Source of the DNA: Bacteroidales bacterium
GTDB taxonomy: Bacteria; Bacteroidota; Bacteroidia; Bacteroidales; UBA932
Assembly: GCA_017471965.1 (NCBI GenBank)
Contig: JAFURF010000043.1
Location: forward strand, 1 to 59,729
Length of the DNA: 59,729 nucleotides
Direction: 5' to 3'
The notes beneath the pieces are model-generated. The model did no database searches and was not told the origin of the DNA. It saw only the letters and a program-made list of their open reading frames with translations. This document shows, piece after piece, positions 49,887 to 57,577 of this stretch. The position numbers and the translations under genes are program-made. How positions within the stretch are numbered: position 1 is the first letter of the stretch; each line of letters opens with the position of its first letter.

Positions 49887-50918
49887 TTACTCGTTAACTG
49901 TTACCTTAATGCCGTCCTTAAGGCGGATCTGGCCTCCGACAACAACCTTTGCGCCGTCCTCGATTCCGTCAAGAACCTCATACTCGGCACCCATACGACG
50001 TCCGAGGAGAACCTTTGTATATGAAACCGTTCCGTCCGGATTGAGTACATACACGAAACGCTCGCCTGAACCCTGCTGCTTCACTACAGCCACATCAGGA
50101 ATCACTACATTGTTGTTTGTTCCGAAATTCACTGTAACGCGGGAGAACATACCAGGACGGAGAGTCTTGTAAGGATTCTTCACCACAACCTCAACAGTGA
50201 ATGTCCTGGTTGCAGGGTCGATGGTAGGGTAAATCTTTTCAATATTTCCGTAGAATGTCTTGCCTGGGATTGCGTCTGCAGATATTTCAACAGAATCGCC
50301 TTTCTTCACCTTGGTATAGTCTGACTCAGAAATGCCAACCAGGAGTTTCACAGGCACGATCTGCTCCACAGTGTAGATAGGCATGCTCATTGTGTACATG
50401 TCGCCTGCATCATAATTGCGCGCAGTAACGACACCGTCAACAGGAGAACGGAGGGTGGTGTTCTCAATGAGGTTGTCCACCTGAGTCTTTGCCACATTAT
50501 ACTGCATCTCGATCGAATCATAGTCTGACTGCGAGAGTCCGCCTGCCTCGTAAAGAGACTTCAGACGCTGAAGTTCCACCTCAAGGTTCTGCAACTGTAG
50601 TTGAGCCTGAAGAAGTTGAGCCTTGTCAATCTCGGCAAGAATCTGACCTTTCTTCACGAAATCACCGATCTCAGCATTGATCTTTGTGATACGGCCTGCC
50701 ATCTGAGGTGCGATATTGTTCTTTACATAGGCCTGTACAGTAGAAGTGTAGGTTGCAGTCTGAGGCACTTCACGTGCTGATACCTGCTGCACAGACACTG
50801 TAGGAGTCTCATCTGCTACAACTGCTGTCTCCACCTGTTTCTTTGTACCTGTGCTGCCGCATCCGAGAGCCATCACGGCAACTGCGGCAATGAACATTGT
50901 TCTGAAAATAGTCTTCAT
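49887..50918 (-). CDS. RND efflux periplasmic adaptor (MFP) lipoprotein
   Basis: A 343-residue lipoprotein (MALGC lipobox, Cys20). It has the membrane-fusion-protein pattern: a biotinyl-lipoyl half (AGRITKINAEIGDFVKKGQIL), an alpha-helical hairpin (~95-150), the second lipoyl half (LRSPVDGVVTARNYDAGD) and a beta-barrel (VGISESDYTKVKKGDSVEI). It links the permease (6 bp downstream) with the TolC-like channel (19 bp upstream). Confidence 0.95.
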   Translation of the reverse strand: MKTIFRTMFIAAVAVMALGCGSTGTKKQVETAVVADETPTVSVQQVSAREVPQTATYTSTVQAYVKNNIAPQMAGRITKINAEIGDFVKKGQILAEIDKAQLLQAQLQLQNLEVELQRLKSLYEAGGLSQSDYDSIEMQYNVAKTQVDNLIENTTLRSPVDGVVTARNYDAGDMYTMSMPIYTVEQIVPVKLLVGISESDYTKVKKGDSVEISADAIPGKTFYGNIEKIYPTIDPATRTFTVEVVVKNPYKTLRPGMFSRVTVNFGTNNNVVIPDVAVVKQQGSGERFVYVLNPDGTVSYTKVLLGRRMGAEYEVLDGIEDGAKVVVGGQIRLKDGIKVTVNE

Positions 50919-50937
50919 TATATTGTACCTTTTACTT

Positions 50938-52434
50938 TTATTCTGAAATGAAATCCTGTCCGAGGGTCTGCTCGAGTTGGGTCTTTGCTGTCAGGAAGCC
51001 ATGGATAGCCTGCGATGCGGCCAACTGTGCCTGAGTGAGTTGCAGTTGGGCATCGTTGAGTTCCACGAGTTTGCTGCGACCGACCTTATATGATGCCTGC
51101 GCGATATCGTATGCCTTCTGCGCCATGGCTACTGCATCGCTCGCCGCTATATAACTCTTCATGTTTGTCTCCATAGTGGCGAGATTCTGACGGATGGCGA
51201 TCTTCAGTTTACGCTCGGTATCGATTGTCTGGAGATTTACCTGTTCATACTGGTTCTTCGCCTGACGGATCTGCTGGTAGCGCTTGCCGCCGGCAAAGAT
51301 AGGAATGCTGAGGCTGATGCCGACCGTTGAATACGGAGTCCATCTGTACTCGCTGAAATTGAAGTCATTGGTCATGGCGTTCATGCTGAAATTGAATGCC
51401 ACGGCAAGTGACGGAATATTGGCATACTTCTGAAGTTTGATGTTCTCGGCAAGCATTTCAGCCTGAATTGCCAACTGCTTCATCGTCGTATTTCGGTCGA
51501 GTGAGATGCTGTCGTGCTGATGGATGTCATAGAACATATGCTCACCGTAATCAGCCAGTCTTCCAGCCACATCAAGATTCATGTCAAGATCGACACCCAT
51601 CACTGCCTTCAACTGCCACAATGCCAGAATCACAGAACTTTCTGCATTGTATACATTAGGGACAGCATTTGCCAGAGTGGTCTTAGCCGCAAGAAGTTCC
51701 ATCTCCGACGCCTTCTGGGCATCATACCTTATCTGAGTGTCTTCCATATTCTGGAGAGCATTCTCATATGCCTGCTTATACACCTCGAAGGCCTCCTTTG
51801 CCAGAAGGATACCGAAATATGCTGTCTTTACCTGTGAGACCATGTCAAGTCGTGACGAACGAGCCTTCTCGACAGCGAGTTCCACATCCAGGCCCGACAA
51901 CTTGAGGCTCTTCCAAAGTTGTGCATTCACCAACGGCATCGCTGCACTTACACCGGCGCTCCAAGTATTCCAACGTCCTACTTCAAGACCGTCGCTCGTA
52001 CTCATTCCACCTGCTGCGCCGGCATCCTCGGACCCGTCAGGAAGTTGCACTCCATCAGGAATTTCAACTCCGTCAGGAAGTTCAGTCCCGTCACCGGTTC
52101 CTTCGCCACCGCCAAGTCCTCCGAGGGAACTCATATCGAAGTCCATATACATCACCTGCTTCTTGATCGTCCTCTGATATGCTCCGGACGCATCAATCTG
52201 AGGAAAAAGAGCCGCATATGTACCCTTCTCGGCATACTGCGTCCTCTTTATCTCAAGGTCAGCCACCTTGACCGACACATTCTCGCTCAAGGCAATCTCG
52301 AGCGCCTGTTCCAAAGTGATCACCACCGGTGCCTCCTCCGGCCCATTCTTTGCTTCCTGCTGTGCTGAAGCAGAGAATGATGTCAGAAAAAGAGCCGCGA
52401 TGACCGCCATTGTTACCTCTAATTTCTTCATCAT
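50938..52434 (-). CDS. TolC family outer-membrane efflux channel
   Basis: About 498 residues with signal FLTSFSASAQ. It has two TolC repeats with coiled-coil helices (VEKARSSRLDMVSQVKTAYF, SVGRSKLVELNDAQLQLTQA-type ends). It is the first gene of the efflux operon. ATG 52434 or 52431 is preferred over an upstream GTG. An unusual Gly/Asp/Pro-rich insert (~95-135) contains three six-residue repeats of the form (L/I)PDG(V/S)(E/Q), encoded by three 18-bp tandem repeats. It probably forms an extracellular loop of the barrel. Confidence 0.92.
   Translation of the reverse strand: MMKKLEVTMAVIAALFLTSFSASAQQEAKNGPEEAPVVITLEQALEIALSENVSVKVADLEIKRTQYAEKGTYAALFPQIDASGAYQRTIKKQVMYMDFDMSSLGGLGGGEGTGDGTELPDGVEIPDGVQLPDGSEDAGAAGGMSTSDGLEVGRWNTWSAGVSAAMPLVNAQLWKSLKLSGLDVELAVEKARSSRLDMVSQVKTAYFGILLAKEAFEVYKQAYENALQNMEDTQIRYDAQKASEMELLAAKTTLANAVPNVYNAESSVILALWQLKAVMGVDLDMNLDVAGRLADYGEHMFYDIHQHDSISLDRNTTMKQLAIQAEMLAENIKLQKYANIPSLAVAFNFSMNAMTNDFNFSEYRWTPYSTVGISLSIPIFAGGKRYQQIRQAKNQYEQVNLQTIDTERKLKIAIRQNLATMETNMKSYIAASDAVAMAQKAYDIAQASYKVGRSKLVELNDAQLQLTQAQLAASQAIHGFLTAKTQLEQTLGQDFISE
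52034..52087. repeat. Three 18-bp tandem repeats inside the tolC-like gene
   Basis: Units start at 52034, 52052 and 52070 with the form CC(G/A)TCAGGAA(G/T)TT. They encode (L/I)PDG(V/S)(E/Q) and keep the frame, so copy number could vary by slippage without breaking the gene. Confidence 0.8.
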
Positions 52435-52457
52435 TTTATACACTAATTAACAAGGCG

Positions 52458-52487
52458 CAAAAATACAACAAAATTCAAGCCGACAAC
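52458..52487 (-). promoter_or_regulatory. Promoter of the efflux operon
   Basis: Minus-strand TATTTTTG (52458-52465) with a GTTG -33-like element (52484-52487) 18 bp upstream, 24 bp before the ATG. Confidence 0.6.
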
Positions 52488-52494
52488 CACGCAT

Positions 52495-52523
52495 TTTTGG
52501 TCCGAAAACACATACTTTTGGTC
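52495..52523 (+). promoter_or_regulatory. Direct-repeat operator, likely for the AraC-type regulator
   Basis: TTTTGGTC occurs at 52495-52502 and 52516-52523, a 21-bp period (two helical turns), extended by CGAA on the right in both. Such spaced direct repeats are typical AraC-family sites. They lie between the divergent tolC and regulator promoters; the second overlaps the regulator's -33 box. Confidence 0.55.
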
Positions 52524-52548
52524 GAATATGCTAAAATTACTATATTTG
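52517..52548 (+). promoter_or_regulatory. Promoter of the AraC-type regulator gene
   Basis: TTTG (52517-52520), 20 bp, TATATTTG (52541-52548), then ATG at 52566. The -7 box runs into a TTTGGCCAAA palindrome (52545-52554). Confidence 0.7.
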
Positions 52549-52565
52549 GCCAAAATTAAGGACCT

Positions 52566-53543
52566 ATGGAAGAAACCAGACCGAAATCAGGGAAACCCGC
52601 CGTACTCTTTGGAGAAAAGAATGTCACCCGCGTCGGATATATAGACGGGTACATATTCGCATGTGAGATAAAGGGCTCAGGATCTGTATCTTACAGAAAG
52701 CCACGCCGTCCGAAATACCACCTTGTCATCATCATCCTCAACGGAAAGATGGAACTGGTGGTCAACGGAGAAAAATTCACTTTCGTCAAGGACACATATG
52801 TCAACCTGCCGACCTGGAGCGACATCTATGAGATACGCTATGACGCTGACTTTCATGCCATGGCGACAGCGACCGACAAGAATGTGGTCATGGACATCTT
52901 CCAGAACAGAAACCCATTCCCGCCCGACTTCAGATTCGGCATAGAACACGGCATCGGCGGTGAAATCATAGACAAGGACGACATCGAGACCCTGCACAGG
53001 GACATAAGCAACATGATCACCTCCCTTTCGAACAAAGACCATCATTTTGCAGAAGAAATCAACTACGCCTACTTCTACATACTTCTCACGGACATGGCAG
53101 ACATGATGTGGAAAAGGTACGGAAAAGGAGTGCCGTCACACAACTCCGGGATGAAGAGAGCAGACAGCATAATGAAGGATCTCACCGCCCTTCTCACAGA
53201 GCACATATACAAGGAGACAAGCGTTGAGTTCTATGCTGAAAAACTCTGCATATCAAAGCAATACCTCGCACTCATAGTAAAGGAAAAGACTCGTGTATCA
53301 GTCGGAACAATCATATCGGCCATGAGGGCAGAGGCTGCAGCACGCCTTCTTAGAAATCCCGAACTGAGCATACAGCAGATAGCGGAGACACTGTCATTTG
53401 CAGACCAGTCCTCCTTCGGAAAATTCTTCAAGAAACATTCAGGGCTTTCGCCGTTGAAATACAGGCATAACCTTAAAAAGACCCTTCTTTCGCTACGTCC
53501 AGCCACTCATACTCCCCTCCCCAGATTTCCAGAAACTTCATGA
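52566..53543 (+). CDS. AraC family transcriptional regulator
   Basis: A 325-residue cytoplasmic protein. The N-terminal half (~20-170) is a cupin-like sensing domain (YHLVIIILNGKMELVVNGEKFTF in parts). The C-terminal ~100 residues hold two helix-turn-helix units (SVEFYAEKLCISKQYLALIV, SIQQIAETLSFADQSSFGKFF) ending with the AraC signature HSGLSPLKYR. It is divergent from the RND operon with paired direct repeats in between, so it probably controls the pump and itself. The last 71 bp overlap the 3' end of the convergent deacylase gene; the tail beyond ~310 is not conserved in the family. Confidence 0.92.
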   Translation: MEETRPKSGKPAVLFGEKNVTRVGYIDGYIFACEIKGSGSVSYRKPRRPKYHLVIIILNGKMELVVNGEKFTFVKDTYVNLPTWSDIYEIRYDADFHAMATATDKNVVMDIFQNRNPFPPDFRFGIEHGIGGEIIDKDDIETLHRDISNMITSLSNKDHHFAEEINYAYFYILLTDMADMMWKRYGKGVPSHNSGMKRADSIMKDLTALLTEHIYKETSVEFYAEKLCISKQYLALIVKEKTRVSVGTIISAMRAEAAARLLRNPELSIQQIAETLSFADQSSFGKFFKKHSGLSPLKYRHNLKKTLLSLRPATHTPLPRFPETS

Positions 53544-54081
53544 AATCCGCATTGGAGAGAACGGCACTGGCGGTATTGTCGCAAGGATGGAAACTTATGT
53601 GTTCGGATTTCTGCAGGTCACTGTCGAGGAAGAGTTTGACTCTGTGACCGTTCGGGAACAGTTCCTTTGCCATGACGCCTTCCTTCGGCACCATTGCCCC
53701 GTCAGGCCCGACGTCGGCGAGGTCCATGTCATGGATAAGTCCCAGGGGAGACACCGAACCGGGCAGAAGTCCCAGACAACGCTCCATGCGCTCCGGCGAA
53801 GCGAAAGAGAGTTTCCCCTGCCTGAGCATATGCTCCAGGGAATGGATGGCCAGTTCCTTATGGCACTCGAAGACCACCAGATAGTGGCGGTTGCCTTTGT
53901 GATTTCTGAAGAAGAGGTTCTTGCAATGGGTGGAATCTATGTCCTTCCAATACTCCAGAGCAAGTTCTATCGTAGGAAGAGGCGGATGGGTATGCAGTTT
54001 ATAGCCGAGCCCGTGCTTCTCAAGGAATTCCAGAACTCCGGTTATTCTTCCCTTCTGCTGAGACTTATCATCCACCATCAT
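53473..54081 (-). CDS. YbaK/ProX-type aminoacyl-tRNA deacylase (PrdX-like)
   Basis: A 202-residue cytoplasmic protein of the YbaK/prolyl-tRNA deacylase fold. Motifs include YKLHTHPPLPTIELAL, HCKNLFFRNHKGNRHYLVVF (the conserved KNLFLR/K segment), LSFASPERMERCLGLLPGSVSP in parts and ISFHPCDNTASAVLS. Family members hydrolyse mischarged aminoacyl-tRNAs such as Ala-tRNAPro. ATG 54081 overlaps the lgt stop by one base (TGATG), so the two are coupled. Its 3' end overlaps the AraC-type gene by 71 bp. Confidence 0.85.
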   Translation of the reverse strand: MMVDDKSQQKGRITGVLEFLEKHGLGYKLHTHPPLPTIELALEYWKDIDSTHCKNLFFRNHKGNRHYLVVFECHKELAIHSLEHMLRQGKLSFASPERMERCLGLLPGSVSPLGLIHDMDLADVGPDGAMVPKEGVMAKELFPNGHRVKLFLDSDLQKSEHISFHPCDNTASAVLSNADFMKFLEIWGGEYEWLDVAKEGSF

Positions 54082-54962
54082 CACTTGTTCAGACTTTTTG
54101 CGTAATGGGTAGGCGCCGCCTTCTTCTTTTCAGGATGGACAATCCTTGCCGGCTCCTTCTTGATATGACTGTAGATGAGGAATCCGATGCCGAGAAGGAT
54201 GAAAGGAATACTCAGTAACTGACCCATGTTCAGGACCATATCCTGCTCGAAGCCGACCTGAGGTTCCTTGATGAACTCGATGAGGAAACGCATGCCGAAG
54301 CATCCGATGAAGAATGTTCCGATGAAGAAACCTCTGTAAAGTCTGTCCAACCGGTACCTGTACATCAATATCTGGAAGACTCCCAGAAGGAAATAACTGA
54401 GGGCCTCATAAAGTTGGGTAGGGTGCTTTGGCTCTGTCTCGCCGCGGAGTTCGAAGATGAATCCCCAAGGAAGGGTCGTCACATCGCCGTATATCTCCGA
54501 ATTGAAGAGGTTGCCCAGGCGGATGAATGTCGCGGCAAAGCACACGGCAATAGCAAGATGGTCAAGAATCCATACGAAATCAAAGTCATATTTACGACCA
54601 TAATGCCTTGCAAACCACCACATTGCTATAAACAAGGCGATTGTACCGCCATGACTGGCAAGACCGCCCTTCCATGGCATGAATATCTCCCAGAAACCTT
54701 GCCAACTGCCCAGGTAATAATCCGGCTGATAGAAAAGACAATGGCCCAGACGGGCACCCACGATGGTACCTATCAGAAGGGTATACAGAAGCGGATCCAG
54801 AAGTGTCACCGGGACCCCCTCCCTCTTGAAGAACCACTTGAAGATGAACCATCCGAGGATGAATCCCGATATGAACAGGAGCGAATACCACCTGAGGGAC
54901 AACGGCCCTATGCTTATTATCTCAGGATTTACGCTCCAATGTATTGCCAAAGTCTCGAACAT
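54081..54962 (-). CDS. lgt: Prolipoprotein diacylglyceryl transferase
   Basis: Transfers diacylglycerol to the lipobox cysteine of prelipoproteins, the first step for the many lipoproteins in this window. The 293-residue product from ATG 54962 has about seven membrane segments. It shows the GGLASHGGTIAL block with the essential His, and the Lgt signature region IRLGNLFNSEIYG. HPTQLYEALSYFLL follows. An in-frame upstream extension runs into the minisatellite repeats and is rejected; a -7 promoter box lies at 54983-54990. Confidence 0.95.
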   Translation of the reverse strand: MFETLAIHWSVNPEIISIGPLSLRWYSLLFISGFILGWFIFKWFFKREGVPVTLLDPLLYTLLIGTIVGARLGHCLFYQPDYYLGSWQGFWEIFMPWKGGLASHGGTIALFIAMWWFARHYGRKYDFDFVWILDHLAIAVCFAATFIRLGNLFNSEIYGDVTTLPWGFIFELRGETEPKHPTQLYEALSYFLLGVFQILMYRYRLDRLYRGFFIGTFFIGCFGMRFLIEFIKEPQVGFEQDMVLNMGQLLSIPFILLGIGFLIYSHIKKEPARIVHPEKKKAAPTHYAKSLNK

Positions 54963-54982
54963 ATGTTTCAATTTTAACCTTG

Positions 54983-54990
54983 CAAAGATA
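54983..54990 (-). promoter_or_regulatory. lgt promoter -7 element
   Basis: Minus-strand TATCTTTG 20 bp upstream of the lgt ATG. A TTTG lies only 11 bp further upstream, too close for a standard -33 element. The repeat array begins right behind it. Confidence 0.55.
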
Positions 54991-55009
54991 TAAACAATTT
55001 GCAAACCCG

Positions 55010-55255
55010 CCACACTGCACCGCACTTTCCACACGCACTGAACCACTGACTTCTTCACGCTGTACAGAACCACCGACCTCTTCACACTGCACAGTTTCTA
55101 CACTGTACCCCACATTGTACCCTACACTGTACCCTCCCCCACACACTGCACAGAACCATCCGGACGATACTGATCTCTTCACACTGCACAGAACTTTCTA
55201 TATTGTACCCCATACTGCACAGGTCTTTCTACACTGTAGCCCCACACAGCACGGA
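55010..55255. repeat. Degenerate minisatellite upstream of lgt
   Basis: Most of the 444-bp gap between lgt and the RAYT gene is an array of variant units built on ACACTGYAC and CTTCACACTGCACAGAAC. On the minus strand two adjacent 27-bp units start CTGTGCAGTGTGAAG and CTGTACAGCGTGAAG and match at about 23 of 27 positions. Repeats vary in length (about 11-13 and 27 bp). There is no conserved spacer/repeat alternation as in CRISPR. No coding region is supported. Confidence 0.7.
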
Positions 55256-55357
55256 ACTTTCAGTTGGCTGATGGTATATTCCGACAACCAGACATGGCCC
55301 GACTGAATGATGCATCCGGTCGTTTCCGTGCCATATCAGTCCGACCGGTCGCTCCAC

Positions 55358-55471
55358 AACCACTGTGTCGAGTCTGGCCTCCAACTCGTCACAGTAGTGC
55401 CGAAAATCATCGGAAACACCCCATTTTACCGACCACTGTGTCGTCCGGAAGCCCAAACTCGTCACAACGGT
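55358..55471. repeat. REP pair (BIME-like), copy 1, overlapping the RAYT 3' end
   Basis: 114 bp, identical at 112 positions to 56528-56641. Each copy holds two palindromic units. One has arms ACTGTGTCGAGT / ACTCGTCACAGT. The other has ACCACTGTGTCG / CGTCACAACGGT. The last ~65 bp encode the C terminus of the RAYT protein. Confidence 0.85.
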
Positions 55472-56411
55472 TACGCACACCCATCGCAAGACAGCGACGT
55501 ATCTGCGCTTCTCCAATATGCCTGATGTGATACAGTTCAGTGGCGATCTGCTGCTTTTCCTTTTCGGAGAGTTGATAGACGGAATGCCTTCCATAACGAG
55601 TCCTCGCAACAGAGTCCAGTTCCGTACAAAGTTCTATATCAGAGATTTTCGTGTAATCCGACTTCCCATTTTCAAAAACAAGCATTCTGTCAATATCCTG
55701 CATATTCACACCGCTCTCTATCAGACTCAGATTGACAGGAGACACATTGTTCGCATCCTTCTTCTGTTCTGCCTCCCATTCCTCCGAAGACTTTCTGCTC
55801 ATATAGTAATTGAAAGTGCGAGGAGTGACGAACATATTTTCTACCTGAGGTATATCCAATACCGTCTCCCTCAGAAACAATCCGTGTTCAGACATCCGGT
55901 AGTTGTCCGGAAACTCTGCCCGCCTGCCCAAATACCTCGGATAGAACTTCCTTGCCAGAAGTTTTTCATCATGGAACTTACCCATCTCCCTGCTGAAGAT
56001 AGCATTTACCGAACAGTGAGGATAGGCATATGGGATAGGGACAACCCCATGATGCAGAGCATTCCTCAGCACATAACTCATTGCTGCCAGCATGTGATGA
56101 TAACCGACAATCTCCATCGTGAAATGCATATTCTCCCCAAGTTTTCCTCTCCGCTGATACTTATGGTTGAAATACATGCTGTAAGACTGGCGGAAATGCC
56201 GCATGAAATCTTTTGGGGCTGACGTCTGCACCACCTGATGAGTATGCGTTGCCATGAACGATTCCACCAGACCTGTCGATCCGGTCTTGTACAGAGCAAG
56301 TGCAAAACAATTGAATCCCCTGTTGTAGTCTTCCTGGTCACGGAACATGACCTCGTCGCCTGCAGAAAGGCATAGATGATAAGTCTTTTTCATAACATTT
56401 GTCGTTTTCAC
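55407..56411 (-). CDS. REP-associated tyrosine transposase (RAYT, IS200-like)
   Basis: A 334-residue Y1/HUH-type transposase-like protein (ATG 56411, or 56393). The HUH metal motif is HTH (56-58; MATHTHQVV). YQRRGKLGENMHF and SYVLRNALHHG (predicted catalytic Tyr113) follow, then YPHCS, the usual RAYT order. The ~190-residue C-terminal region is longer than in many RAYTs and looks helical. RAYTs bind and cut REP palindromes. The gene is bracketed by two near-identical 114-bp REP pairs, and its last ~20 codons lie inside one of them. Both strongly support the assignment. Confidence 0.85.
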   Translation of the reverse strand: MKTTNVMKKTYHLCLSAGDEVMFRDQEDYNRGFNCFALALYKTGSTGLVESFMATHTHQVVQTSAPKDFMRHFRQSYSMYFNHKYQRRGKLGENMHFTMEIVGYHHMLAAMSYVLRNALHHGVVPIPYAYPHCSVNAIFSREMGKFHDEKLLARKFYPRYLGRRAEFPDNYRMSEHGLFLRETVLDIPQVENMFVTPRTFNYYMSRKSSEEWEAEQKKDANNVSPVNLSLIESGVNMQDIDRMLVFENGKSDYTKISDIELCTELDSVARTRYGRHSVYQLSEKEKQQIATELYHIRHIGEAQIRRCLAMGVRNRCDEFGLPDDTVVGKMGCFR

Positions 56412-56467
56412 ATAACCTTCTCGTCAAATCTCCCTCACACCCTTCCCGAAATGCATGAAGCAGTGAA

Positions 56468-56475
56468 CAAATGTA
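56468..56475 (-). promoter_or_regulatory. Candidate RAYT promoter -7 element
   Basis: Minus-strand TACATTTG fits TAnnTTTG, about 57 bp upstream of the first ATG. No clear -33 element was identified. Confidence 0.35.
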
Positions 56476-56527
56476 TGAAAATTATGTTAAAGATTGATGT
56501 AAAATCTTCTGTTTCTGCACGTTCACA

Positions 56528-56641
56528 AACCACTGTGTCGAGTCTAGCCTCCAACTCGTCACAGTAGTGCCGAAAATCATCGGAAACACCCCATTTTACC
56601 GACCACTGTGTCGTCTGGAAGCCCAAACTCGTCACAACGGT
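56528..56641. repeat. REP pair (BIME-like), copy 2
   Basis: A direct repeat of 55358-55471 differing at 56546 and 56616 only. It lies between the RAYT gene and the TlpA-like gene (stop at 56653). Confidence 0.85.
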
Positions 56642-56652
56642 GACAGCACACA

Positions 56653-57576
56653 TCAGATGCCACGAAGATAATACTCTATATCTATATCATTACCTCTGAC
56701 GAGGATTTTTCCTTCAGGGGATATAATGATGATTTCCGGAATAGTGGAAATCCCGTATGCCTTCGCCCCTTCGCCACTCGTGTCGAAAATCTGCGGATAT
56801 GGGATTCCCAGTCGTTCTATCATTTTCAATGTGTTTTCAGGCTTATCGCTTACAGATACACCGACAACTTCCACTCCTTTGTTTATGTAACTGTTGTAAA
56901 GCGCAATCAATTCAGGAATCTTTTCCCGGCACGGTCCGCACCACGATGCCCAGAAATCCACAATGACATATTTGCCCTTGCACACATAGTCTGAGAGCCG
57001 GATGACACTGTCTCCATATGTCCCTTTGAAGTCTGTATACATCTTTCCGGGAGACGTCTTTTCCACATTCTGTTCCAATGCAAGCCGGTTTCTAAGCCCT
57101 TTCTCAGTATCCTGCAATATTGACTTTGTCAATGATGAACTTTCTTCTATCAGTCTGAGAATGGTTTCAGAATCATTGTGAGACTTTATGTTGTCGATTT
57201 CCTTGAACACAATTTCATTCAAAGAGGTTCCATACGGATTGCTCCCGAAGTCCAGACTTATGGTTCCCGACTCGGCAATGAAACGGAGCCTGGTAGTTCC
57301 ATTACCACCGGGTACAGTCACTCCTACGTCCAGAATCAGGGCAACAGGTTCCGGGACTCGTCCTTTGATCATATATTTTCCGTCTGGCTCTAATGATAAC
57401 CTATGTTTTTCGGTAAAATCCGACCCGTCGATGTTTTTGAGGCTGATGTCACTTATTACTGAGCCCTCCTGATATGAAGAAAGACAGCCTGCCAAGTCAC
57501 CCTTCACTACAAATGTTTCCTTTGTATTGCAGCCTGTAATATACGCCACTAACAAGATTAAAAGTATACGTCTCAT
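56653..57576 (-). CDS. TlpA-like thioredoxin-fold lipoprotein
   Basis: A 307-residue lipoprotein (ITGC lipobox, Cys16). The N-terminal half (~20-165) resembles the DUF4369 domain often joined to such proteins in Bacteroidota. The C-terminal half (~175-305) is a TlpA/AhpC-type thioredoxin domain with WCGPC (Cys213/Cys216), VIVDFWASWCGPCREKIPEL in part, and GISTIPEIIIISPEG with the cis-Pro. It likely reduces disulfides in the cell envelope. It starts one base after the MsrA-fusion stop (TAA-A-ATG), pairing two redox-related products in one operon. Confidence 0.88.
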   Translation of the reverse strand: MRRILLILLVAYITGCNTKETFVVKGDLAGCLSSYQEGSVISDISLKNIDGSDFTEKHRLSLEPDGKYMIKGRVPEPVALILDVGVTVPGGNGTTRLRFIAESGTISLDFGSNPYGTSLNEIVFKEIDNIKSHNDSETILRLIEESSSLTKSILQDTEKGLRNRLALEQNVEKTSPGKMYTDFKGTYGDSVIRLSDYVCKGKYVIVDFWASWCGPCREKIPELIALYNSYINKGVEVVGVSVSDKPENTLKMIERLGIPYPQIFDTSGEGAKAYGISTIPEIIIISPEGKILVRGNDIDIEYYLRGI

Positions 57577-57577
57577 T

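Noticed and set aside
54922-55182. Cys/Val/Gly-rich small open frame overlapping the lgt start and the minisatellite
   Set aside because: Its composition only reflects the tandem repeats; it overlaps the well-supported lgt start in another frame and has no promoter placement of its own.
55010-55255. Possible CRISPR array upstream of lgt
   Set aside because: Units are variable in length and sequence and directly adjoining, with no constant repeat and unique spacer pattern and no cas genes nearby.
55407-56411. Ordinary IS200/IS605 transposase with TnpB partner
   Set aside because: The protein is too long for TnpA, the motif spacing fits RAYT, there is no tnpB, and REP pairs flank the gene.
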